From Breviolum minutum Mf 1.05b.01 (Eukaryota; Sar; Dinophyceae; Suessiales; Symbiodiniaceae): 64,000 nt of DNA. Shown here piece by piece: positions 7,525 through 18,984 of this stretch. The DNA lies in assembly GCA_000507305.1 (NCBI GenBank), contig DF241564.1, forward strand, positions 1 through 64,000, written 5' to 3'. Numbering within the stretch: the first letter of the stretch is position 1; each line of letters starts with the position of its first letter. The notes beneath the pieces are model-generated. The model ran no database searches, was not told the DNA's origin, and saw only the letters and a program-made list of their open reading frames with translations. A program made the translations under genes and the position numbers.

Positions 7525-9330
7525 AAATATATACATTGCCATAGTGGCACCACGTTGGCGATCAATGGTAGGAGAAGCAATGTCAGGATAATATTCTAGG
7601 TGCAGTTGGTCTGTTTCACAAGCCAGGGTCAGTCTCGCTATTAAGCCTCCACCCTTGCGAATAAGCGTTTCCCATATATGCTATTAACTGTTGATGACCA
7701 AAACATGAGACGACTGCTTTTGGTGTGGGAGAAATAAGATTTCTTCAAATTTGCTCTGACGTTGAATATGTTGAATTTTTACACGCTTTTTGCCAGAAAC
7801 AATTGCCAAGATAGCAGCATATTCTGTCTATGGTCGTGCTATATAACCAACTTATACACATGCCGCACGGAAATACGCAAATCTAGTATCCGCACAATCT
7901 GGAAACATGCGTAGTCAAGTTGTTGCTGCAGTATGGAAGTCTTTTTGATTGAATTCACTGCTGCAAACTATACATATCCTAGAAGGCAAAATTGCTGTTA
8001 TTTCACGGCGAATTTCAAAATAAAGGTCACTTTGGTAAAGTGGCGTGACTTCTTGCCACTTAGAAAATTAGATGCCACTTTTGAGGTAACCAGTCTTGGA
8101 CATGAAAACAGACTCCCGCCGGCTGCCGCTGGCTCCCTTTTTTCCATGGTGAATGACAAAATATAATGCAGTACATAGATTGGACACACAAAGGAATAGC
8201 AAGAGATTTCAAGAGAGCGATATAGATCGATGGCATTGACCTCCAACATTTCATGGCTTCCATTTGTGGAACATGTTTTTGTATTGTTCCTATGTACATG
8301 CACATATGGTGTATATGATGTATAGACTTCACATCTGTGTTTCCATCTAAAGGAATTACATCGCATTGGAACAATGGTGTCTTTTTTTTTTTCAGATCTA
8401 AGCCTTATCGGAAAAGGCACCTAAGAAGAAACAAAGTTCCACCTTTCACCCCACCGAGCAAAAGCTGTTTTTTCACGGCCTCGCCGGCCTCTCGACATCC
8501 CAAATTGTTGCACATCGACTCTCTGACCGATAGGTGCAAGACATTGGCTGGAATTTTCGAAGTTTGGGCACCAAGGTTGATGAGAAATTGCTAGCAATAT
8601 CCTTTTCAAAGATTTTTCCAACCGGGTCCCAGGGTTTTCAATCACACGTTTTGTGTGACTGTGGGAAGCAACGGAACTAAATGAAGGGTTTTGTTTTCAA
8701 GAAACCATCTCTCCACTCTTTGAGTTCTCAAGCTTTGGGATGCTTTGGTGTAAACCAGGAGAAGATCCGGTCGGATCTTACAATAGTACCAGATTCTTCC
8801 GTTCATTCACGACATTTGTCCAAGATGGGTAAGAATGTGTTGTTTGTTGCTCCTACGAATCGGCTAAGCGGCTAAGAGAAAAGCGTGAAAGCAACAACAT
8901 AATAACATAAATTCTTTTCCGCTGTTTCACCCTTTTCCGCTGTTTCACCTGATGCGAAGCTAGCAAAACTTGATTATTCATCATTTAGATGTGATATGTT
9001 TGGACTCTTGAGGAGGTATTCACGTGTAACATGTTTTTAACTCTGACAAGATCATAAAGTGGTCTTGCAACTTAAGGCTGGCTATGAACCCTTCATCAAG
9101 TATCAGGTCGGAATGATCAGTGAGATTAAGGTCAGGTTCAGATTACAGATTCAAGAAAATGAGGAAAACTGCTTTTTGTCATTGCTCAATTGGATTCATG
9201 ACTTGTGGAGGGCTCGTATCAACATGAAGATGTGAAGATCAAATCCATTGCTAATATAAACATTGGACTGCTGGAGAAGTCACACAACAAAGGACAAAAA
9301 ACAAAATGTTCAACTCATTGCGTTTATTCA
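7525..9330. other. Right flank of the element, no gene resolved
   Basis: No family was recognised. It contains the second copy of the 34-bp repeat (7864-7897). A minus-strand frame at 8421-8645 (74 codons, Arg-rich) might be an exon. The rest shows only short frames. An 18-base sequence (TTTTCCGCTGTTTCACC) occurs twice in a row near 8915-8950. Confidence 0.4.
7864..7897. repeat. 34-bp dispersed repeat, right copy
   Basis: Partner of 535-568, with two mismatches. It lies 340 bp outside the A1 end of the retrotransposon. Confidence 0.6.
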
Positions 9331-9333
9331 AAA

Positions 9334-9642
9334 TCATATAGCATGTTGTTTCCAATGAAAGTGGACCTTTCTGGTGCAGCAAGTAGTCTTATCCAATTCT
9401 TTGGGAAGGTGCCCGTATCTGCGGCAACGAGGTTCTCTCATAGCAATCTGGAAGAATGATGGTAGATTGATTCCCAACGCCATTGACATTGACAACGAGG
9501 AACGAGACATGATGAAAGCATCTGCTGTAATCACTCTGTGAATGGCCAGTGCCAAGGAAGTACTCTTCCCACGATCAACCACAATATCATCAGCACCCAG
9601 TTTTGCACCGCTCAGTCTGGATCCTGAAAAGAAGCAGGACAA
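9334..9642 (-). CDS. Exon of an unassigned protein, possibly a glycosyltransferase
   Basis: An open minus-strand frame whose middle reads ADDIVVDRGKSTSLALAIHR and then TADAFIMSRSSLSMSMAL. The Ala-Asp-x-x-(Ile/Val)-Met-Ser-x-Ser-Ser-(Leu/Phe)-Ser pattern recalls the acceptor end of some eukaryotic glycosyltransferase-like proteins; I offer that only as a lead. The exon probably ends by splicing near the Leu-Pro-Ser-Phe stretch at about 9470. Flanking exons at 9.9-10.3 kb could belong to the same gene but were not resolved. Confidence 0.3.
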   Translation of the reverse strand: MSCFFSGSRLSGAKLGADDIVVDRGKSTSLALAIHRVITADAFIMSRSSLSMSMALGINLPSFFQIAMREPRCRRYGHLPKELDKTTCCTRKVHFHWKQHAI

Positions 9643-10460
9643 AGCAGGATAATTGCAAACACCATCAAAGCATGATCATCAACATGCCATATCGAGCCTT
9701 GTGCTTTGACATTTCTTTCAAATGCTTGCCGGCGTTGCTGCCCTGGTCAAGGCGATCACTTGACAATGTACATGTCACATCTTCCGTATACTGTATACCT
9801 TTTTACACTGTCGCCTAAACTGCTACAAACAACAGTGACAAACAACATCAGTGACATCTCCTCTTTGCGACAGAAAGGTTTCTATTGATTACAACCCCAT
9901 TTACAAAAAGACTTGCCCGACGGATTGCCCAACATGCCAGGTGAAACCGTCGTAATGCTTTGGACAGGGCAGCAGCCCGAGATTTGGGATCTCGCCCGAC
10001 TTTGCCTTCAAAAAAGACTTTTCAGGTGTTCACATGCCGAGCCAAAGTTTACAAGATTTCGAGTCTTTCCTGCACCCCTGAACCTATGCACATCTTACTA
10101 TCATCATGACCTAGTATCAAATCTTCTCATCTTGTGCAGGTTTTGTGTAGGATGCCAGGTCCATGAACCACGCCTAATGCACGTTGCACCAGTAAGTGGC
10201 TTCTCAAAACGGATTTGGTGCCAGGACCTCAGTGCTCACAAGATCGATGCAAAGGTCAAATCATGTCGAATATTTGCAGCAAAATGTCATGTCAGTCATG
10301 TCCATTTGCAAACACACCAGGTCACAGGGTCACAGAATACAAAAACTTGAAACTTTTGCTCTGGGATCCGGTATTGAGGATATTTTTTTTGAAGGTGGGA
10401 CTCCGAAAATGTCGAAAATGCCCAGGAGAGAAGATGAAAACTCTACAAACTAATACAAGA

Positions 10461-10494
10461 GAATACAAGTACGCAAGGAATACAAGTACGCAAG
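10461..10494. repeat. 17-bp perfect tandem repeat, two copies
   Basis: GAATACAAGTACGCAAG occurs twice head to tail. Nothing coding is recognised around it. Confidence 0.8.
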
Positions 10495-10754
10495 TGCTAC
10501 TTAAAATCCAGCAACTCCATCGTCAAAGCAGGTGCAAACAAAGCCAAAACAGAACTTTGCGGGGGACTGGGGACAGGGTGTTAGAGGACAAAGATGTTTA
10601 TGGGTTTCTTGGCAGGAGGCAAGGGACAGGGACAAGGTGTTGGGGGGACAAGGGGGACACGAAATACCCACTATGGCAGCCAGCACTGGCACCCCACCCT
10701 CACACCCAACACCAGAACCGCAACTTCATTTTCACGTTCATTGTCGGTGTTCTC

Positions 10755-11020
10755 CATTTCAAAACGCTTGCCACCCTAGCACCTCCTTTACAGCAACCAA
10801 AACAACACCCAAAAGCCCAACCGTGGCACCTAGCACCTCGCATACAGTAACCAAAGCACCACCCAAAACAGCCGTCAAAGATCCAAACGTAGGCCCAAGC
10901 CCCTTCCCTGCAACAACCAGACCAGTACCCACCTAAAACAGCACCCAAAGATCCCTTGGCATCAAGCATATCCCGTACAGCAACCAAACACAGCAACCAA
11001 AACAGCACCCAAAGATCCTA
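10755..11020. repeat. Degenerate CAGCAACCAAAACAGCACCC-type repeats
   Basis: Imperfect repeats built on ACCAAA/CACCCAAA(GATCC) words. The plus-strand reading is Thr/Pro/Lys-rich and ends in a stop at 10936. The composition is that of a low-complexity tract; I do not call a gene. It could equally be intronic. Confidence 0.5.
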
Positions 11021-11152
11021 ACTATTTTTTCCGCTGGCTTTTTTCCCCGCGTCATGTCTTTTTGAAACTGGTAGGGAGGACAGGTCGACAAGATAGTAGC
11101 GGTGCTGGTGGTCAATCCTGATACAAAAGAAAAATACTTCGATCTACTCACA

Positions 11153-11392
11153 TCATATGGCAAGAAGTCCACTCTCCCTCTGGCCGACCTCAATAGCTTG
11201 AATTTGTTTCTTCTTCTCTGCAACTTCTTTCAGTCGTTTTTTGAGCTTCTCCTCGACCACATCAAGTTGCCGAATTGGATGATCCAAATGGCACAAACGA
11301 GAAAGGCCCAAAACGAAGTTCTCGGCAATCTGCTCGCCTTTTGCCTGAAAGTTGAGCAATACAAATTGCGATGTGCTGCACATGGCTCCCAT
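11153..11392 (-). CDS. Coiled-coil exon, unassigned gene
   Basis: The minus-strand frame reads as a clean helical segment: FQAKGEQIAENFVLGLSRL, then RQLDVVEEKLKKRLKEVAEK with heptad-like spacing, then KKQIQAIEVGQRESG. No family is recognised. The adjoining frame 11393-11620 (FFCSEVFFSMKSLLKMCGN) may be the preceding exon in another phase. Start and end depend on splice sites I could not fix. Confidence 0.4.
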   Translation of the reverse strand: MGAMCSTSQFVLLNFQAKGEQIAENFVLGLSRLCHLDHPIRQLDVVEEKLKKRLKEVAEKKKQIQAIEVGQRESGLLAI

Positions 11393-11720
11393 CTACCGAA
11401 TCTGAGTCCGACCAACCTCCCTCTTCTTCATGCTGTCAACATTTCCGCACATTTTAAGCAAGCTTTTCATTGAAAAAAACACTTCGCTGCAAAAAAACAT
11501 TCGGACCCTGCGCATTTCACCATGACGCCGGCCTTGAAATGAAAGGATCGCTGAGCCGTCCGAACGGAAAAACAACACCACGGGTTTGCTTCCTGCAACG
11601 TTGGGAAGATTTGTGCCCACGCTGAGAAATTGTTGGGTTCTCCACTGATTTTATATAGGATCATATGATGGCACATAGAAAATGAATGAAAAGGATAGAA
11701 TATCAGAACATAGTACAATT

Positions 11721-11966
11721 TCAATCTCCAGGTGCATTTCCCACCCTTTCAATTTCATTTCTTTCTACTCCAGGATGACTGATTGTTCTTTCTGCATGCG
11801 TTAATTCTGATGGTCGTTTTTGATCTAAGTCGTACCAAAACCATCTTGTTCCTACCATGATACTGGTTTTGTTGACAAACCATCCTCGTTTTCCAACAAA
11901 TCTTGCGCGAGCCTCATTTTGTTGCGACGTTGGCAAGGCTTCTGCTCCGAAGCGGACATGTTCCAC
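11721..11966 (-). CDS. Exon of an unassigned protein
   Basis: 81 open codons on the minus strand with protein-like composition, including VRFGAEALPTSQQNEARARF, VGKRGWFVNKTSIMVGTRWF and WYDLDQKRP. It ends at a stop at 11721. I do not recognise the family. Its strand matches that of all neighbours. Confidence 0.4.
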   Translation of the reverse strand: MEHVRFGAEALPTSQQNEARARFVGKRGWFVNKTSIMVGTRWFWYDLDQKRPSELTHAERTISHPGVERNEIERVGNAPGD

Positions 11967-12518
11967 CTGTAACTGAATGTTTGGTCAAAAGCACTCCCAG
12001 CTTGTTGAGGGTTTCTGACAAGAAAATCAAAATCATACCACTATCCGATTTCAAGACTTTGGAACTTGGAGCTGAATAGCAGCTTCCATGAACCTTTGAG
12101 TCAAACCAGCATCTTGATCCCTATGAGGTAAGAATCGAAAGGGCGCTTGCCTCCTTGATGTTTACTGACGTTGGGCGGCCAACGTATTGTCTGCCTGAAT
12201 GAAACAACCAATGCGCCTCAAAAAATGAATCAATTGCTTCCCGCTTCGGCTTGCTAGAATGCCACAAACCCCGAGAGGCAGCCTTTTGAACAAACAGTCT
12301 CAGGTGTCATTCAGCTTTTTCAATATCCAGTCATGGTGAATCTGATGGAACCAGAGTTCTCATGAATTCCAGGCGCACCTATATATTTGGCATCGGAAGA
12401 CCACTTGAGACTGTGCGCCGCTGCTGTTGGTCCCTAAGTTCCAAAGGTCGTGCAAGTGAATTGAAGCGAAGCAGTTTGGAGTTTGGAGAATTTGGAGATC
12501 TGAGGTTTTTCACTGGAG

Positions 12519-12690
12519 TTAAGGCCAAATGACGACGTTGCCACTCACCTTTGCCAGCCTGAGTTTTTTACGAAGGCAAAAGGATGGCATGATACGTTGC
12601 AACTCGTTCCGATTTTTGAATGCTGAAGCAATGATTTTGTCAAACGGTGATTTTTTCAATGCAACAAGAAACACAACGATTCTAGATGAG
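12519..12690 (-). CDS. Exon-like frame, unassigned
   Basis: An open minus-strand frame with a basic helical stretch (LKKSPFDKIIASAFKNRNEL, then FCLRKKLRLAKVS). The likely 5' border is after a hydrophobic intron-like lead (IVVFLVA). No family is recognised. Confidence 0.3.
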
Positions 12691-12941
12691 TGATGCCCCA
12701 CATCTCCCGTTTGCTAGGCATCCAGGCACACAACTTCCAAATCTCTACCCCTTTTGTCATCATTTCCATGGGACTGATAGGATCCCCACGCACCTCAAGT
12801 CACCACTAGTTGAAACCATCGAAGATTGAAGGATCGTGCTGGGGATCTGACTACGGAACTTTTCGGGACCTCCTTGGCACCTTGAGCCATTCATGACTTA
12901 GACTTTGTCCGAAATTTCAGCCCAGTTGAAGAGGTAGAAGT

Positions 12942-12968
12942 ACATGGTATACATGGTATACATGGTAT
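12942..12968. repeat. 9-bp unit repeated three times (ACATGGTAT)
   Basis: A perfect short tandem repeat in a gene-free interval (12.7-13.2 kb). Confidence 0.8.
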
Positions 12969-13219
12969 AGATCTGACTGACTTGGTTTTGATGAACCTTT
13001 TTTACTATTTGAAATCTTTCTCATTCGAATCTCACGCCTTGCAGGTACGTTGAGCTGGCTGCTTCGGAGACATATCCAACCTAGCACATGATTGAATTTC
13101 AGTATGTCTATAGCTAGATGCGTGCCGTTATATCTATATACATGTATCTAGACTCTAGACATGTGACATACACATCATATCGTAGGTAACAACATTTTTG
13201 AGCATCATACAGATTGAAT

Positions 13220-13795
13220 CTAGATTGCGAAAGTTGAGAGGATCACTTTTGAAACAAACTTGACTTCAAATACTTCAAATGGAACCGGTAGGCAGGGCCG
13301 CACCTTTGTGTCAGCTTCATCAAATCCACGCACAGCTTTCGCAATCTTCTTAGCCATTTCATCTGGTTTCTCCATCTTTTCATCCTTCTCTCGAAGCTGG
13401 GCAGAACTGAGAACATACTTGTTTTGGATCTTGCCTGCGTCTCCTTTGTCTTTGTCTGGCTTCGGAGGCCACATGCTGGAAAGCTGAATTGGAATCAGGT
13501 CCAGCTGATTCTCCCAAGCATACTGAAGCTCGTAGAATGTCTCGTAACCTGCACCAGTTTTGGCACCATAGTCATCAGTACCGAAGACCACCATTGCCTT
13601 TGCATGGTAGAGTCCAAACATTGTTTTCCCGGAGAACTTTTCCCCAGTTTGGCATGACACCATGTAGGTGTCAATGCCTTCCTCATCTAAAAGTTCCTTC
13701 ACTTTGTTCATGTAGTCGATTTTCTTCTGATCGTTGAAGCGACCAGACAACATCACATGTTTTTTCCGCTCAGAGCCGGATGAACCTGGCCAAAA
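13220..13795 (-). CDS. TIR-like domain exon (3' end of a minus-strand gene)
   Basis: About 190 codons ending in a stop at 13220. The fold pattern matches the TIR/STIR superfamily: a first strand KHVMLSGRFNDQKKIDYMNK, a helix VKELLDEEGIDTYMV, a glycine-led loop QTGEKFSGKTMFGLYHAK, a strand AMVVFGTDDYG, then TGAGYETFYELQYAWENQ and a last strand LDLIPIQLSSMWPP. In TIR domains a Glu in the ETFYEL-type helix can be the NAD-cleaving residue; whether Glu acts here is unknown. The exon probably begins at an AG acceptor near 13785 (GGCCAG before GTTCATCC), not at an ATG. An upstream exon near 14000-14110 (FGATKPCQDKMVKDVKQKIE) may belong to the same gene, with the TPR exons at 14.7-15.5 kb further upstream. 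Confidence 0.55.
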   Translation of the reverse strand, partial: FWPGSSGSERKKHVMLSGRFNDQKKIDYMNKVKELLDEEGIDTYMVSCQTGEKFSGKTMFGLYHAKAMVVFGTDDYGAKTGAGYETFYELQYAWENQLDLIPIQLSSMWPPKPDKDKGDAGKIQNKYVLSSAQLREKDEKMEKPDEMAKKIAKAVRGFDEADTKVRPCLPVPFEVFEVKFVSKVILSTFAI

Positions 13796-13984
13796 CGGCA
13801 TTTGCAAAAGGCTTCTGAGATGGACTGATTCCTAGTTACAGAAAGGCAAACTTAGAGCCAAACAAGGCAAACAAGGCAACAAAAATCAGGCAAACACAGC
13901 AAAGCTTGGAATTCTTTTCAGAATATGTGTACGTCTTTTGAAAGGAATCCCAGCATTTCATAGCAGTCCTATTTTTCTGTCTTT

Positions 13985-14110
13985 GGATTTTCGGACCTCC
14001 AGAGACTTGCTGAATTTCTTTGGGATTCTTTCCATTTTTGATCCCCTCGATCTTCTGCTTCACATCCTTGACCATCTTGTCCTGACATGGTTTGGTAGCT
14101 CCAAACTGTA
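13985..14110 (-). CDS. Exon between the TIR-like and TPR exons
   Basis: The minus-strand frame reads FGATKPCQDKMVKDVKQKIE then GIKNGKNPKEIQQVSGGPK, a lysine-rich helical linker. It is bounded downstream by an obviously hydrophobic intron translation. Membership in the TIR/TPR gene is inferred from order and strand only. Confidence 0.35.
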
Positions 14111-14739
14111 GAAAGAATGGATGGCTAGAGACCGGAAACACACGAATAGCAACTGGGCTCAATCATCCTCAACCATTTAATGAATTGAAATGTATTTACA
14201 TCAACCTGAGGGGAAAACAAAAGCAGGCAAGATCAGCAAGATCTGTGAGCGCAAGACTCTTCACGCATTGGGTCTTCCATCTTGTGATGCTTTGTGGTAC
14301 AAAGTGCTGCAAAGTGGCCATTTTGGACACCCTACTTACCACAGTCTGCTGCATTTTTGGTGTCCCTCACACCCCCTCTGATTCTCACTTCGTTCGCGGG
14401 GTGGAACTTCGCCCAGCCTACTGGCTGGCTTTCGTAATAATCAAATCTGCAAATGAAGGAAGCCAAACTAAGAGTTAAAGATGAAATCAGTTAGATCCAA
14501 AATGGCCATGTCCAACTCCGACTCTGTCCTCCAATTTGGGATAGAGATCTAGAACCTCCTCGTACAACGCCTGCGCCTCAGGAAGTTGCCTCAGGGGGAG
14601 GGTCCAGGAGTCCAGCTCCTAGGAGCCCTGTCACTTGCAAAAAAAACTCCAATCTAATTTAATCCAAAATCCAATCTAATCCAAATCAAAAACCATCAGT
14701 TGGAAAATCACTCTACGTTTCCATAAGTTTCCAAAAAAC

Positions 14740-15480
14740 ACCACCTTGGAGTATTGCGCCTATTGCGCCTGTTGCAGTGCTCTGAGATCACTGACTTAGA
14801 TTGCCCTTCCATTCCTAACTGCCATAGAGTGAGAGCCAGTTCTTGCATTGCTCCCAATGTCACTGGATGACCTGGATGGTCCTGCAAGACGGAAAGGCAG
14901 GAAAGGCACAAACACAGTATATGATACAGCTATGCAAGTGATACAAAGGCATTCACAGGTTGTTTATAGGCACTTCATGGCACTTCTATGTTCCATCATC
15001 TTCCAGGATTAATCTTCGTAGCATCATCTCGATCAAAAAACAACCTTCCTTGTCTCATGGTCAGCCTGCTGGCGTCAGCATGCGAGTGGCTTCCTAAACT
15101 AGGTCCTCCTCAAGATATTTCTTTGCCTTCCTCAAAACCTCTCTTTGATTTGTTTCCGCATCTTTGAACTTCCGTTGAAGCTGAAGTGTTTTAGCGAATT
15201 CCTGCTGAGCTTCGATCGTCATCGTGTCAATCCTGTCGTCCTGGGACTCACGAATCGGAAATTCAGCTGTCAAACTTTCCAACGTGGTCTCCCACATTTA
15301 CGTTGAGCAAATTGGAAAAAGCAAGCGTCCTCTTGAAACTTCTTCTCGGATTCTTCCCAAACCTTCTTCCAAGCCCTTTCGGCTTCTTTATATCGTCCCA
15401 ACTTGGTCAACATTTTGGCCTCTCGTCGATAGGCTTGCAAGAAGTGGAAATCGTCCTGAAGCCATTGAGCTTCATCTTCA
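14740..15480 (-). CDS. Tetratricopeptide (kinesin-light-chain type) exons
   Basis: Three minus-strand frames look like TPR units of the kinesin-light-chain/TPR_10 type. 15340-15480 has REAKMLTKLGRYKEAERAWK then KVWEESEKKFQED. 15094-15260 has IDTMTIEAQQEFAKTLQLQR then KFKDAETNQREVLRKAKKYL. 14740-14890 has HPGHPVTLGAMQELALTLWQ then LGMEGQSKSVISE. Each shows the helix-turn-helix with Leu-Gly-(Arg/Met) and Ala-Glu positions. TPRs mediate protein binding; in many eukaryotes and bacteria such arrays accompany TIR or NTPase signalling modules. Here a TIR-like exon lies about 1 kb downstream. Exon borders are approximate. Confidence 0.5.
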
Positions 15481-16329
15481 CTCATCTTCACCCGTCATGT
15501 GCTTTGCTTTTGGAAGGGGGGGTCTCCCATTGTCATCAAGAGCAATCATATCAATCTCTCCCCTCTCGGGACAGTTTTTTTTTCTCAAAATCTGAGCAAA
15601 TGTGCAGGCTGTGCAGGTCCTTATCAAAAAGCTTGCGATAGAGTTTGATTTCCTCCGTGATTTTGTCCAGCTTGCACTGCCCAGGATCATCTTTCAACTC
15701 CTGACTGGGAAGGTTGGAGGGGGTCCATGCTTCGCTGCACGTTCATCAAAAGCTTTCTGGAGAAAAGGTCGAAAAGGTCCAAAACAATACACATCGAAAT
15801 CATCCCCAAAGATCTGGATTTTGGTCTTCTGCACATTGGAAACCTTCTTTTCTTAAAGCACTAACTACAGTAGTTTGTCGCATCACTTCCTATGATGATT
15901 TCCCGGATGAATGCGCATGACATCTCACATGATGGATGGCTTAGGAAGGCCATGGAAAAATATGATTTAGTGATTCAATAGATGCGCAAAGCAGAAAAGA
16001 ACGAGGTGAGTGCAGAACAGCTTAATGACAGGCTCCTTTCTCACTCTCCCTTTGCCATCTGCTTCATCCAGCTTCGCATTTTCGGCGCCTGTCACATGTC
16101 ACTCCCAGTCTCGAGCTGGCAAAAAACAGATTCCGTCAAACTTGGCTTCCGTCAAGATGCATTCTTGTCATTCGTGCAAATCACACCAAAATGTTGTGCT
16201 CATCTTCTTGGGATGTGGGGGAAAATGAAGACTTGGGAATCACACGGTTCTTCCTCACTACTGGGAAGAGGGCCAACTTCTTCACTTTGCGCTGTTTCAA
16301 CATAGGCCTATGTTCCATCATTGAGCAAA

Positions 16330-16411
16330 ATCCATCTTGAGGACAAATGAGAAGGATCACACCTTGATGCATTGCCTTCATTGCCTCCTCCACAGCTTCT
16401 TCTATCATCAC
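16330..16411 (-). CDS. Exon-like frame, unassigned
   Basis: The minus-strand frame reads MIEEAVEEAMKAMHQGVILL then ICPQDGFCSMMEH. It has an amphipathic helix followed by a strand. Further possible minus-strand coding lies at 16.0-16.1 kb (ENAKLDEADGKGRVRKEP). 16.45-17.28 kb shows no gene. Confidence 0.3.
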
Positions 16412-17289
16412 GGCCTTTGAGCTGATGCAGAAATCAATCTCCGCCTGTTACATTTACATGGCTTTGCCAATCTGCTTCTCTAAGATTTGGAACTCGGATC
16501 CTTTTAGTGAGCAAAGAGAATGACCCGGAGCTTACAGAGTGCTTACTTAGACAGAATACTTTTGTAGTGGGCTGACGGTTCACAAAGACTAATGTGCACA
16601 AGCAAAGATTCTAAACACATCCCATGGCAACCGGCACCTTGTCTTTTGCTTGCATCTGGGCAGGTCCAATGCATGATTTTAGGATATCCATAGATAGCCA
16701 CAGCTCTTTTCATCTGAAATCATAATCTTTCACCACTCTACGTTCTGAAATGAGAAATATTCCAATTCTCCCCGAGTTCGTAATCATTAAATGACCTGAT
16801 CACAATCAGGTTTCAATGAAATTTTGGACCATGATAAAGTCTTCTGGCAATGACACCTTCATGAGTCACATACTTCCACGTATCACTAAAATTCACCAAA
16901 AAATCGTATGCCCGACAAGCTCATTAGCACATCTTGAAATCCCACCTTTTCGCTTTCCAACTCTTCAGCCAGCCTAGCAGCTTCAAACTACTGTTGACTC
17001 ACCCCTACACAATATTTTTCATCAAATAAATCACACATGTGCATAAAGTGTAGCATACATGTACTGTGTAACCTTTGGATCCTTTGCAGTTCTTAATTGC
17101 TACCTGCTAACCAGTCTGTATGCATTACTACGGAAATATAGAAAATCACAAAAAACTTGGCAGTGGCACCTTCTTTTCTCAGCCTCAGCTTTAAGAAGCT
17201 CTTCTTCTTTCCTGGAAAGCAGGGTCAATCTCTAAGTTATGACGTGGAGATTCTCAAAAACTATCATAGTTTAAAACTTTAAGCTTGTG

Positions 17290-18700
17290 CTTCTGCCGCC
17301 CTTCGTTGAGACTTTCCCCAATCTGGTGCAATGCGAAATTAGCAGTTCCTATTGGCTTGAACACTTTGAACATGGTCCAAACCTGCGGAGCTGCTCTTGC
17401 ACCTTCTCCAAGTCTCGACCTTGCACGGACTCTCTTTTCAACTCTGTGGGGGTTGCACTGTCATCCTGTTTAGTCAATTGCTAAAATCACGAAATGCAAC
17501 ATTTCAAAAATGACAATCAAAGAAAACATCAGCCGAAATTCAACATTCAAAAAGCTGCAATGATGTTGTTGGTCTTTGACTTTTCACGTTGATCCAATCG
17601 ATTTGGCCAATGGCATCCCAACGTGCTCTGGATCCATCTTCATGGCCCAAATCTTTGAGGCGAAGCTGCAACGCCTGGCAATATCCATTGATATCCATGG
17701 TGTATCCGTGGCATGGCAATGCCTGGGAGCAACAAATATGCTTTGGATATTTTGTGAATAGGGATGCTTTTTTGAAATGAATTTGGAGGTCTGCGTCTGC
17801 TTTCTGCTTTGCGGCTGATCGAGTCTTAGTCAGTTTGGAGGTAAACAAATGTAGAACAAATTTGGATTTCTCCATCGAGAAACAAACAAACAAATACTCC
17901 CTAGGTAAAAAGTGACAATACCAAGAGAAATCTTTGTGGCTGGCTCCACTCCCCCAGCGTCAAAGCAATACCTGGATGGTGGCTTGATGATGCTCTGTGC
18001 TTTCTCTGCCTCAGTTCCAAGAAGCTACACGCACTTGTACTCCAACATGCCGCCAACCAGTACGACATCCATGACAAGTTCACATGCTCAGCAACTGCAA
18101 TGACAAATCCACTCACTCTCACAGAAAATCTCTCAGAAGGCCCCAACTACAGAGCCATGACACTAACGAGGTCTTGAACATCTTCTGTTCCAGCAACCCT
18201 TTCGAGAAAGTCAAGTAGCCAAATGGAATATCGAATATCACTCTCAAACACAGTCGTTTCCCTTTTAAAAGTGGCACACCCTGACAGAAACTCGGGGCCC
18301 CTTCCAGCAAAAGGAATTCTGATTGAATTGACCCTTGTGCAAATATCTCAGTACACATCATATCCTGCGACCAGCTTTTCGCACTGTTGCCTCCACTCTC
18401 CCAATCTGCATATCTCCAAGCCGCGACTCTTGCGCCGTTGTGAGGCTCGCAACTTCTGCCGGGCTATACTGAGCTCCTTTCTGATAGGTTCAACTGGATG
18501 ATCCGTTGTGGATTCTAATCATTTCAAAGGTTGAAGGCCTTCTGAAAGTGGGCATATCAATCCTCCCCTTTCAGCAAGGTCTTCAATTTTTTGACACTTC
18601 GCAACTCCAAATCGACTGAAAAAGAGTGATGCAAGTGGCAAAATGCAATTGTCCTCAGCCAACTTGGCCACTTGCTCTTCGCCTGACCCAAGCTGAGTTT
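17290..18700 (-). CDS. Cluster of helical exons, unassigned minus-strand gene
   Basis: Several short minus-strand frames read as protein. Near 18525-18690: LGSGEEQVAKLAEDNCILPL then FSRFGVAKCQKIEDLAERGG. Near 18370-18500: VEPIRKELSIARQKLRASQR then RKSRGLEICRLGEWRQQCEK. Near 18130-18330: GSIQSEFLLLEGAPSFCQGV. Near 17945-18030: TEAEKAQSIIKPPSRYCFDA. Near 17570-17720: GYCQALQLRLKDLGHEDGSR. Near 17370-17470: LKRESVQGRDLEKVQEQLRR. Most are helical and charged, so a long coiled-coil protein is likely. No family is recognised. These exons may join the TPR/TIR exons at lower coordinates. Confidence 0.4.
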
Positions 18701-18984
18701 TAAGGCACCCCCAAAATAAAGATCCAAAAAGTAATGATTCAATACTCGTTATCCACCAGAAATCAACGTTGGACTTTCTACCCCAACAGGTTTGATACAA
18801 TGCCTTTGGCAAATAGCCTCATCGTGGGGCCAAGCTTTTTAAAGGAAGTCATCCCATGCGTGAAGAAATCTGTCAACTAGTTCTTTGCCACACCAATCTG
18901 GTGGTTCCTTGAACACATCAATCAAACTGCACGAACACGAGTTGGACGAGAAAAAAGTGTCTATTTGAAATAACACACTATCGG

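Noticed and set aside
10532..10936. Thr/Pro-rich plus-strand frame
   Set aside because: It is a consequence of the degenerate CACCCAAA-type repeats; it has no domain and is on the strand opposite to all neighbours.
12860..12900. CCTTGAGCCATT, faintly like the reverse complement of a dinoflagellate spliced leader
   Set aside because: Only about ten bases agree and the CAAAATGG core is missing. No convincing spliced-leader relic was found elsewhere either.
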